A stretch of DNA of 30,107 nucleotides from SIG299 sp045593825 (GTDB taxonomy: Bacteria > Bacillota > Clostridia > Lachnospirales > Lachnospiraceae). Positions 7,214 through 13,642 of the stretch are shown here, in pieces (the stretch's first letter is position 1; each line of letters opens with the position of its first letter). A program made the position numbers and the translations under genes. The notes under the pieces were generated by a model that had not been told where the DNA came from, made no database searches, and worked only from the letters and a program-made list of their open reading frames with translations. The DNA is taken from positions 1 to 30,107 of the forward strand of contig JAZNXI010000127.1 in NCBI GenBank assembly GCA_045593825.1. Reading direction: 5' to 3'.

Positions 7214-7258
7214 GTGAGGCAAAATTTTATGCCTGCACGAATGGGCATTTTGTTTCAC
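7214..7258 (+). promoter_or_regulatory. Leader hairpin just before the glgP ribosome site
   Basis: GTGAGGCAAAAT (7214-7225) pairs with ATTTTGTTTCAC (7247-7258), 12 bp with two G-U pairs, with an inner GCC/GGC pairing. It ends four bases before AAGGAGG (7263-7269). No clear separate glgP promoter was found. The hairpin may protect a processed 5' end or mark a regulator site; GGAAAATTT at 7204-7212 resembles the sites near malQ. Confidence 0.45.
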
Positions 7259-7281
7259 AAACAAGGAGGCAAATATAACAC

Positions 7282-9624
7282 ATGGGTAATTTTCAGAAGA
7301 ATGTGAAGGATATTCTTGCCCTTGATTACGGCAAGAATTTAAAGGAAGCAAGTACTATTGAACTCTACCACGCGGTTTCCAAGGCGGCAATGAAGGAAAC
7401 CGGTTTAGACTTTGTTACAAAGGCCAAAGAAGCAGAGGGCAAGAAGGCTTGCTATCTTTCTGCGGAATTTTTGGTTGGCCGCATGGTTTACAACAATTTG
7501 TTAAGCCTTGGCCTATTGCATCAGTTCGGCGAGCTGATGAACGATAACGGAAGAGACATGAGGGAATTCGAGGAAATCGAAGATGCAGCCCTTGGCAACG
7601 GCGGTCTTGGCCGTCTGGCGGCATGTTTCTTAGATTCCGGTGCAACCATCGGTGCAAACTTAAATGGCTACGGCATCCGTTACAAGTACGGTTTGTTTAA
7701 GCAGACCATCGAAAACGGTTTCCAGAAGGAGCAGCCGGATGACTGGACAAAGGCCGGGGATCCATGGTCTGTACGTACCGAGGAAGACAAGGTTCTGGTA
7801 CATTTCAAGGGCCAGGATGTTTATGCGGTTCCTTATGATATGCCGGTTATCGGCTACGGCGCAAAGAAGGTAAATCTTCTTCGTCTATGGCAGGCAGAGG
7901 CTGTTATGGAGTTCCATTTTGATTTGTTCAATGAGCAGAATTACGATAAAGAAGCAAAGGAAAGAAACGCTGCGGCAGCAATTTCTGCAGTGCTCTATCC
8001 AAACGATTCCGCCAAAGCGGGCAAGCAGTTAAGACTGAAGCAGCAGTACTTCTTCTCCAGTGCGTCCCTCCAGGATATGATCCGCACCTACAAGAAGAAG
8101 CACGGCAGTGATTTTAGTAAGTTCTCCGCAGAATATGCGATTCAGCTGAATGATACCCATCCAACTGTGGCAATTCCGGAATTACTCCGCATCTTAATGT
8201 CCGAGGAAGGTTTAACCTTTGCCAAGGCATTAAAGATTGCCAAGGAGACCTTTGCTTACACTAATCACACTATCATGGCGGAAGCTCTTGAGAAGTGGGA
8301 TATTAACCTGTTTAAATCTGTAATTCCTCACGTATACAAGTATGTTGTGATGTTACAGAAGGCACTCCGCAAGGAGTTAACTGCAAAGGGCGTGGCAGAA
8401 CACGACCAGTGGCAGTATGACATTATCTCCGGAAACCTGATTCACATGGCAAGAATGGCTATTTTTGCAAGCCACTCCACCAATGGTGTGGCCCAGATTC
8501 ATACCGAAATCTTAAAGAACGATGCTTTAAAGGAATGGTATGCGGTATATCCGGAGCGTTTCAACAACAAGACAAACGGTATTACCCAGAGACGCTGGCT
8601 GGCGCTTTGCAACAGGGAGCTGTCCGGTTTCATCAACGACAAAATCGGCAATGACTGGGTAACAGACCTTTCTAAGTTAAAGAAGTTAGAAGCTTTTGCA
8701 GAGGACAAAGAAACCTTGCAGAAGTTTGACGAAATCAAGAAGTTAAAGAAGCAGCAGCTGGCTGAATTTGTGCTGGCAAAGGAAGGCGTAAGCTTAAATA
8801 CAAACGCAATCTTTGATATCCAGATTAAGCGTCTTCACGAGTACAAGAGACAGCTGTTAAATGCTCTTTCCATTCTTGATATTTACTTTGGATTAAAGGA
8901 TGGCAGAATTAAGGATTTCTATCCAACCACCTTTATCTTCGGTGCAAAGGCGGCTCCGGGCTACTATCGCGCCAAGGGCATCATCAAGTTTATCAACGAA
9001 ATTGCTAAGCTTGTGGCAAATGACCCAGAGGTAAACGATAAGCTTCAGGTTGTTTTTGTGCAGAACTATAATGTTTCCTACGCGGAAAAGCTGGTAACCG
9101 CTGCAGACGTATCCGAGCAGATTTCCACTGCCGGAACCGAAGCCTCCGGTACCGGTAACATGAAGCTCATGTTAAACGGCGCAGTTACCCTTGGTACTTA
9201 TGACGGTGCCAACGTGGAAATCGTGGCCGAGGCCGGCGAGGAAAACAACTACATCTTCGGTAAGCGTGTCGAAGAAATCGACGCCTTGAAGAACAACTAC
9301 AATGCGAGAGCACTGTATGAGTCCGAACCACGTATCAAGAGAGTAGTGGACACTCTGGTTGACGGAACCTTATCCGACGACGGAACCGGAATGTTTGCAG
9401 AACTGTACCATGCGCTGCTGAATGGTGCACACTGGCATCAGCCGGACCACTACTTCCTGTTCGCGGACTTTATCTCTTACTGCGATGCGAAGCTTCGCGT
9501 GAACAGAGATTATCAGGATGCCCTGGCGTTCCGCAAGAAGTGTTTCTTAAATACTGCTAACGCAGGTAAGTTCTCCAGTGACAGAACCATAAGAGATTAT
9601 GTGGAAGATGTTTGGAAGTTATAA
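7282..9624 (+). CDS. glgP: Glycogen/starch/maltodextrin phosphorylase (GT35)
   Basis: This cytosolic PLP enzyme releases glucose-1-phosphate from alpha-1,4-glucan ends using inorganic phosphate. At 780 residues it is close to the bacterial phosphorylase length (about 790-830). Family signatures include YLSAEFLVGRMVYNNLL near residue 57, EDAALGNGGLGRLAACFLDS near 100, LNDTHPTVAIPELLRILM near 292 and NGITQRRWL. The PLP lysine is Lys628 in EASGTGNMKLMLNG. AAGGAGG lies 12 bases before ATG 7282, rather far. It follows malQ on the same strand after element A. MalQ and phosphorylase form the classic maltodextrin pathway, so the pair and the divergent LacI-type regulator are probably one regulon. Element B follows the gene. 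Confidence 0.96.
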   Translation: MGNFQKNVKDILALDYGKNLKEASTIELYHAVSKAAMKETGLDFVTKAKEAEGKKACYLSAEFLVGRMVYNNLLSLGLLHQFGELMNDNGRDMREFEEIEDAALGNGGLGRLAACFLDSGATIGANLNGYGIRYKYGLFKQTIENGFQKEQPDDWTKAGDPWSVRTEEDKVLVHFKGQDVYAVPYDMPVIGYGAKKVNLLRLWQAEAVMEFHFDLFNEQNYDKEAKERNAAAAISAVLYPNDSAKAGKQLRLKQQYFFSSASLQDMIRTYKKKHGSDFSKFSAEYAIQLNDTHPTVAIPELLRILMSEEGLTFAKALKIAKETFAYTNHTIMAEALEKWDINLFKSVIPHVYKYVVMLQKALRKELTAKGVAEHDQWQYDIISGNLIHMARMAIFASHSTNGVAQIHTEILKNDALKEWYAVYPERFNNKTNGITQRRWLALCNRELSGFINDKIGNDWVTDLSKLKKLEAFAEDKETLQKFDEIKKLKKQQLAEFVLAKEGVSLNTNAIFDIQIKRLHEYKRQLLNALSILDIYFGLKDGRIKDFYPTTFIFGAKAAPGYYRAKGIIKFINEIAKLVANDPEVNDKLQVVFVQNYNVSYAEKLVTAADVSEQISTAGTEASGTGNMKLMLNGAVTLGTYDGANVEIVAEAGEENNYIFGKRVEEIDALKNNYNARALYESEPRIKRVVDTLVDGTLSDDGTGMFAELYHALLNGAHWHQPDHYFLFADFISYCDAKLRVNRDYQDALAFRKKCFLNTANAGKFSSDRTIRDYVEDVWKL

Positions 9625-9644
9625 GAGAGTCTATAACAATATAT

Positions 9645-9841
9645 AAAAGAGGCTGTGACAATGATATTTTTAGGTTTTAGGATATCCGTGTTCGCCTGCA
9701 TCCTCTGACAGCTGTTCGTTCAGACCGGAACAAACGAAATGGGATTTCGTCTGTCCGTCCTGCCCGAACATCTATCAGTTGATAGGTCGGACACTTGGAT
9801 ATTCTAAAACTAAAAATAAGCATCTTGTCACAGCCTCTTTT
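9645..9841. repeat. Long-palindrome repeat element B with 17-bp perfect terminal inverted repeats
   Basis: AAAAGAGGCTGTGACAA (9645-9661) is the exact reverse complement of 9825-9841. The pairing continues imperfectly inward (ATTTTTAG with CTAAAAAT-like, TTTTAGGATATCC with GGATATTCTAAAA). An inner hairpin, ACGAAAT-GGG-ATTTCGT, lies at 9734-9750. Core 9764-9803 matches element A in 37 of 40 bases. It encodes nothing supportable and shows no clear target duplication. It probably also ends glgP and DUF2508 transcription, since both ends run into TTTT when read outward. Confidence 0.8.
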
Positions 9842-10082
9842 GCGTAGGTTGCAGGATAGCCTTATTCTCCGCCTCCACTGCCTTAATCAGTTTCATTAAG
9901 TACTTGTACCGCTCCTGGATGGAGTTGATATGATAGATGCTGCTGCTGATCAGGTCCGGGTCCACCACGTTTTCAAAGTGAGAGTAGGCGGTTTCCAGTT
10001 CGGCTTTGGTCATGTCAAGTTCGGCCTTTAAGATGTCGGTGGCGGTTGGTCGTTTCTTTTTAAAGGATTTAAATATGCTCAT
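9828..10082 (-). CDS. DUF2508 (YaaL-like) small protein
   Basis: This is an 84-residue hydrophilic, helical protein with the DUF2508 pattern: KAELDMTKAELETAYSHFEN, then VVDPDLISSSIYHINSIQER and YKYLMKLIK. The motif D-P-D-L-I-x-x-x-I-Y is the family hallmark. Function is unknown; in Bacillus the homologue yaaL sits between recR and bofA. The frame is open far upstream, but ATG 10082 is chosen because GAGG lies eight bases before it and homology begins there. It is divergent from bofA. The stop codon and last four codons lie inside the terminal repeat of element B, so the element's insertion may have replaced the original C-terminus. Confidence 0.85.
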   Translation of the reverse strand: MSIFKSFKKKRPTATDILKAELDMTKAELETAYSHFENVVDPDLISSSIYHINSIQERYKYLMKLIKAVEAENKAILQPTQKRL

Positions 10083-10218
10083 AAAATGTTCCTCGATTTC
10101 TTTTTGTTCCAGATTATTTTGTGCGGGTGCAGCGGATAAAAGCAACGCCCCTTGGTTTAAGTATAGTCCCTGAAAAATCCATTTATACATAAAGTTTGTA
10201 CTTTCTCTGCCAAAAAGG

Positions 10219-10247
10219 TTATATCTGCTCATGGACAGGCATACATT
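10219..10247 (+). promoter_or_regulatory. Sporulation SigE-type promoter for bofA
   Basis: CATACATT (10240-10247) matches the SigE -10 consensus CATACANT exactly. TTATATC (10219-10225) resembles the -35 (KMATATT) at the expected 14-base spacing. Placement about 50 bases before the bofA start fits a mother-cell gene. Confidence 0.6.
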
Positions 10248-10304
10248 GGAACAAAGGAAGTTTGGCGGCAAGTGTTGCCGTGGATAGAAAGGCGGGTATT
10301 CGAT

Positions 10305-10511
10305 ATGAAAACATGGACAGACCGGTTGGTGGATATGGTATTCCGGGGCGTGGTGGGCCTGGTTATTATTTATATTTTGGAGCAGATTTGTCTGCATAAC
10401 AATTTTCCGGTGCTGGCGGGGGTAAATGCAGGCACCTTTTTGCTGACGGCGCTTCTTGGGATGCCGGGGTTCCTTTTGATTTTTGTCATTTCTATCATCT
10501 ATTTTTATTAG
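10305..10511 (+). CDS. bofA: BofA-like pro-sigma-K processing inhibitor
   Basis: BofA is a small mother-cell membrane protein that holds the SpoIVFB protease inactive during sporulation. The 68-residue product has a hydrophobic segment around residues 10-25 and the BofA C-terminal pattern, VNAGTFLLTALLGMPGFLL (compare N-x-x-T-x-x-x-x-G-x-x-G-x-P-G), then a final hydrophobic run. ATG 10305 has AAAGG about 12 bases upstream. The alternative GTG at 10272, adding 11 residues, lies in the loop of a CGGCAA/TTGCCG hairpin (10266-10280) and seems less likely. A SigE-type promoter lies upstream. It is paired divergently with DUF2508, a reshuffled version of the Bacillus recR-yaaL-bofA order. It suggests a spore-former or recent descendant of one. 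Confidence 0.82.
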   Translation: MKTWTDRLVDMVFRGVVGLVIIYILEQICLHNNFPVLAGVNAGTFLLTALLGMPGFLLIFVISIIYFY

Positions 10512-10578
10512 ACGGTGGCCGGTGGTTTGCTTTGGCCGCGAAAGAAAATTTTGTGAAAACCTACCAATGAAAAGGGTC

Positions 10579-10625
10579 AAATTTCGTTAAATCTTCCGAA
10601 GTTTTTGGGAGATTTGCACGAATTT
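10579..10625. promoter_or_regulatory. Imperfect inverted repeat directly upstream of the Tad operon promoter
   Basis: AAATTTCGTTAAATCTTCC (from 10579) and GGGAGATTTGCACGAATTT (to 10625) form an imperfect inverted repeat of about 45 bp ending two bases before the -35 box. No T-tract follows, so it looks more like a regulator-binding site than a terminator. Inference from position only. Confidence 0.4.
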
Positions 10626-10626
10626 A

Positions 10627-10655
10627 TTGACAAGTAAAAAAGCAGGGCGTATCAT
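10627..10655 (+). promoter_or_regulatory. Promoter of the Tad pilus operon
   Basis: TTGACA (10627-10632), 17-base spacer, TATCAT (10650-10655). It is the only good promoter seen before the pilus genes, and leaves a leader of about 120 bases. Confidence 0.75.
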
Positions 10656-10676
10656 GAAGCCAGAATTTCTAGTACG

Positions 10677-10695
10677 TTTCCGGTAGCGCCGGAAA
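10677..10695 (+). promoter_or_regulatory. Hairpin in the Tad operon leader
   Basis: TTTCCGG (10677-10683) pairs with CCGGAAA (10689-10695) around TAGCG. A second small stem, TGCGA/TCGCA, lies at 10725-10739. Neither is followed by a T-tract. They could stabilise or regulate the leader; no known riboswitch class was recognised. Confidence 0.35.
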
Positions 10696-10783
10696 GAAAT
10701 TTTCTAAGTTCAATTTTATTTTCTTGCGATGTATTCGCATGATTCCCAACAAGGAAATCAAAAGAGAAAGGCAAGGTGTTGTA

Positions 10784-11689
10784 TTGGAAAAAATCATCGG
10801 AATTTTCGATGAGCAGACCGCATTTGCAGAGCGTTTTAAACGGTATATTAATGAGCGAAAAGACATAGGGTATTTTGCCGTTTCCTTTCGGGAGGAGCAG
10901 GAGCTGACCGAATTTTGCGGGCGGAAAAAACTGACCTGTCTTGTGCTGGGAGGAAGTCAGGCGGCCCATCGGGAGCGGCTGTCCATTCCCTACGGAGTCC
11001 GTTTGTGGGTGCTTTCGGAGGAGGAGCCGGAGGTGGAGGAGGCCGACGGCTATGGTGTTTTGTTCCGCTATCAAAGGGCGGGAGAACTGCTTCGCCGGAT
11101 GCTTCTTTCCGAGATGGCAAGAAAAGAGCTCTTAAGTGAGCTGATTACCGTATTTTCGCCGGAAAGCGCCGGTATGGCGGCAGCATATGCGGACAAGCTT
11201 TTAACCGGGCTTTCCCGGAAAGGAAAGACCTTATTTTTGCCCTGGGACCCCTTTTGCGGGTGCGGCAGAGAGCCGGAAGGCAGCGGTGCAGGTGCTTCCA
11301 TCAGCGAACTGCTCTATCTGATGCGGAAAGACCGGGTGCAGGCAAAACAATTATTTGAGGGCTTGCCAAAGAAAAACGGGGCGGACTATTTTCTGGGCCC
11401 GGATTACTGCACGGATTTATGGCAGTATTCGGAGGTGGAAATGTGTCAGTTGGTGGCATGCTGCCGGGAATATGGTGGCTACCGCCAGGTAGTATTTTTG
11501 GCAGGAGCCTTTCATGAAGGCGTAGTTTCCGTGATGGACCAGAGCGGGATGAATTATCTGGTCTGCTCCGGGACGGAGACCGGAGAGCAGCGGAAGCAGG
11601 AGTTTTACCGGCAAATGAAATATGCGGGACAGCAGGGAATTTTGTCCCGGCTTACGGAGGTGTCACCGGATGGGGAGGTGGCCCTGTAA
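10784..11689 (+). CDS. TadZ/CpaE-like pilus localisation protein with degenerate P-loop (TTG start)
   Basis: TadZ/CpaE proteins have a receiver-like N-terminal domain and a MinD/ParA-like ATPase domain and place the Tad machine in the cell. This 301-residue product has that layout: residues 1-110 look receiver-like (EKIIGIFDEQTAFAERFKRY, TCLVLGG), and ITVFSPESAGMAAAYADKLL at 121-140 followed by GKTLFLPWDPFCG matches the P-loop region. The Walker A Gly-Lys-Thr is missing, so nucleotide binding is doubtful. I chose TTG 10784 because AAGGTG lies five bases upstream. Upstream in-frame ATGs (10724, 10739) lack a ribosome site and sit in leader hairpins. The TAA overlaps the next ATG by one base. 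The name rests on position and the degenerate motif, so it is less certain than its neighbours. Confidence 0.72.
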   Translation: MEKIIGIFDEQTAFAERFKRYINERKDIGYFAVSFREEQELTEFCGRKKLTCLVLGGSQAAHRERLSIPYGVRLWVLSEEEPEVEEADGYGVLFRYQRAGELLRRMLLSEMARKELLSELITVFSPESAGMAAAYADKLLTGLSRKGKTLFLPWDPFCGCGREPEGSGAGASISELLYLMRKDRVQAKQLFEGLPKKNGADYFLGPDYCTDLWQYSEVEMCQLVACCREYGGYRQVVFLAGAFHEGVVSVMDQSGMNYLVCSGTETGEQRKQEFYRQMKYAGQQGILSRLTEVSPDGEVAL

Positions 11690-12984
11690 TGGACGAACTG
11701 AAAAAACGCCTGCGGGAAGAGGTGGTGTCCTCTTTCGATTATTCAGAAGAAATTACGGAGGAAGATTTGTTTCACAAAATCGACCGGGTTATTATGCAGG
11801 CGGCAAAGGAAAGCTTTTTAACACTGGAGCGGAAGGAGTGGCTGCGGCGGGAGCTGTATGCCTCCATCCGGGGAATGGATATTCTGGAAGAAATACTGGA
11901 GGAAGACAATGTTACGGAGATTATGATTAACGGATTCGAGGACATTTTTCTGGAGGAGCGGGGAAAAATTCACCGCTGGGAACGGAAATTTGAATCCAAA
12001 CAGAAGCTGGAGGATATTGTCCAGCTTATTGTGGCAAAGGCTAACCGTATTGTCAATGAGGCTAATCCAATTGTGGATGCCCGGCTTTCCGACGGCTCCC
12101 GCGTGAATGTAATTTTGCCGCCGGTGGCGTTAAACGGACCGATTGTCACTATCCGTAAATTTTCAAAAGAGCCTTTTACCATGGAAAAGCTGATAGAAAT
12201 CGGCGCAATCACAAAGGATGCGGCGGAGTTTCTGCGGCTTTTGGTAGAAGCAAAGTATAATATTTTCATCTGCGGCGGGACCGGTTCCGGGAAAACCACT
12301 TTCTTAAATGCGCTGACTGCCTTTATCCCCAAAGAAGAACGGATTATAACCATCGAAGATGCTGCGGAGCTTAAAGTAAACGGCATCGAAAATCTGGTAC
12401 GCCTGGAGGTGCGGAACAAAAACACTGAGGGCTCCGGCGAAATCAGCATCCGGGAACTGATACGTTCCTCGCTTCGCATGAGGCCGGACCGGATTATCGT
12501 CGGTGAGGTCCGGGGTGCGGAAACCATTGATATGCTGCAAGCCATGAATACCGGCCATGATGGCTCTCTTTCCACCGGCCACGGCAATTCCACCTCAGAT
12601 ATGTTAGACCGTCTGGAAACGATGGTGCTGCTTGGCTCGGACATCCCTTTGATGGCGGCAAGACGGCAGATTGCCTCCGCCATTGATGTGATGGTGCAGC
12701 TGGGACGGCTGCGGGACGGACGGCGCTGTGTGTTGGAAATCTCGGAAATTCTTGGCTGCCGGGACGGGGAAATTGAGAAGAATCCTCTGTTTGTATATCA
12801 GGAAGGCGAGGGAGACGCACCCGGTATGTTAAAGCGTACAGGGACGGTTTTTGTTCAACAAATGAAGCTGAAACGGGCCGGAAAAAAGGAGTGGAAAGCA
12901 AATGGAGAACCGGATGAAACAAAAACTTCTGTCCCTGGGAATTGTGATGGGCAAAGTGATGCTGACGGCGTGGCTGTTCTTTGA
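11689..12984 (+). CDS. cpaF: CpaF/TadA-type secretion ATPase of the Tad pilus
   Basis: This hexameric type II/IV secretion ATPase powers Flp pilus assembly at the inner face of the membrane. The 431 residues contain Walker A GGTGSGKTT (196-204), an Asp box IITIEDAAELK (219-229), Walker B region RMRPDRIIVGEVRGAE (263-278) and the His box MNTGHDGSLSTGHGNS (286-301), all intact. The N-terminal ILEEDNVTEIMINGFEDIFLE is the CpaF N-domain signature. The start overlaps the TadZ-like stop by one base. The last 83 bases overlap the start of the TadB gene, giving a hydrophilic tail (residues 403-431) unlike the family core. This may be real overlap or drift of the stop codon. Confidence 0.95.
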   Translation: MDELKKRLREEVVSSFDYSEEITEEDLFHKIDRVIMQAAKESFLTLERKEWLRRELYASIRGMDILEEILEEDNVTEIMINGFEDIFLEERGKIHRWERKFESKQKLEDIVQLIVAKANRIVNEANPIVDARLSDGSRVNVILPPVALNGPIVTIRKFSKEPFTMEKLIEIGAITKDAAEFLRLLVEAKYNIFICGGTGSGKTTFLNALTAFIPKEERIITIEDAAELKVNGIENLVRLEVRNKNTEGSGEISIRELIRSSLRMRPDRIIVGEVRGAETIDMLQAMNTGHDGSLSTGHGNSTSDMLDRLETMVLLGSDIPLMAARRQIASAIDVMVQLGRLRDGRRCVLEISEILGCRDGEIEKNPLFVYQEGEGDAPGMLKRTGTVFVQQMKLKRAGKKEWKANGEPDETKTSVPGNCDGQSDADGVAVL

Positions 12985-13639
12985 TTTTGCGCTTATCTCG
13001 GCGCTGCTTTTGGTGTATGTGCCGGTGGCCCTTTGGCAGAAAAAAAAGGAGAGGCTCCGGCAGAAGAAGTGGGAGCTGAATCTTGCGTTTAAGGATGCCC
13101 TGGTTTGTCTGGAGAACAGTCTTGCCGTGGGATATTCGCCGGAAAGCAGTGTGCGGGAATCGGTGAAAAACTTAGAGCAGCTTCATGGGAAAGACCATGA
13201 TATCTGCCGGGAATTCCGGGTAATGGTGAAGCAGATGGATTTAGGGACCGGTATGGAAGAGGTTTTTCTGGACTTTGGAAGGCGTAGTGACGTGGCGGAC
13301 ATTAAGCAGCTGGCGGATATTTTTGCGGTGGTAAAACGCACCGGTGGAAATCTGGCGCAGGTATTAAGACAAACCGGAAGTGTTTTACAAGATAAAATTG
13401 AGCTGAAGCGGGAGCTCCGCACTACCATTGCAGCGAAGCAGATGGAATTTCAGATTATGTGTGCCGTGCCCTATGGGATTTTGCTTTATTTAAAGCTTTG
13501 TGCCCCGGCTATGAGTAATTCCCTGTATCACAATACCTTTGGTGTTGTGTTTATGTGGGGCGTGCTGGGAGCCCATCTGGGACTAAAGCTTTTGGGAGAG
13601 CACATCATCCGGGGCGAGGTTGGAAAGCTGGAGGGCTGA
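12902..13639 (+). CDS. tadB: TadB-like membrane platform protein (T2SSF domain)
   Basis: TadB and TadC form the inner-membrane platform on which the CpaF ATPase acts. The 245-residue product has a hydrophobic N-terminus (about residues 18-43), a cytoplasmic T2SSF-type helical domain (about 65-185) with the characteristic FKDALVCLENSLAVGYSPES and KRTGGNLAQVLRQTGSVLQD, and two C-terminal membrane segments. ATG 12902 has AAGGAG ten bases upstream. ATG 12914, with GGAG six bases upstream, is an equal candidate (241 residues). Either overlaps the cpaF 3' end by 71-83 bases in another frame. It is followed after three bases by the TadC-like gene. Confidence 0.88.
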   Translation: MENRMKQKLLSLGIVMGKVMLTAWLFFDFALISALLLVYVPVALWQKKKERLRQKKWELNLAFKDALVCLENSLAVGYSPESSVRESVKNLEQLHGKDHDICREFRVMVKQMDLGTGMEEVFLDFGRRSDVADIKQLADIFAVVKRTGGNLAQVLRQTGSVLQDKIELKRELRTTIAAKQMEFQIMCAVPYGILLYLKLCAPAMSNSLYHNTFGVVFMWGVLGAHLGLKLLGEHIIRGEVGKLEG

Positions 13640-13642
13640 CAG

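Noticed and set aside
9645..9841. Element B as an insertion sequence with transposase
   Set aside because: At 197 bp it is too short and has no coding frame, so it can only be a non-autonomous repeat.
10083..10580. Upstream extension of the DUF2508 minus-strand reading frame (to a 250-residue protein)
   Set aside because: Homology and the ribosome site begin at ATG 10082. The extra part is His/Gln/Pro-rich noise that runs antisense through bofA and its promoter.
10660..10783. Riboswitch in the Tad operon leader
   Set aside because: The hairpins match no riboswitch class I know, and no terminator/antiterminator pair is present.
11970..12683. Long antisense frame over cpaF (237 residues)
   Set aside because: The plus strand encodes an intact CpaF with all catalytic motifs. 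The antisense product is Ser/Ile-rich shadow sequence without a ribosome site.
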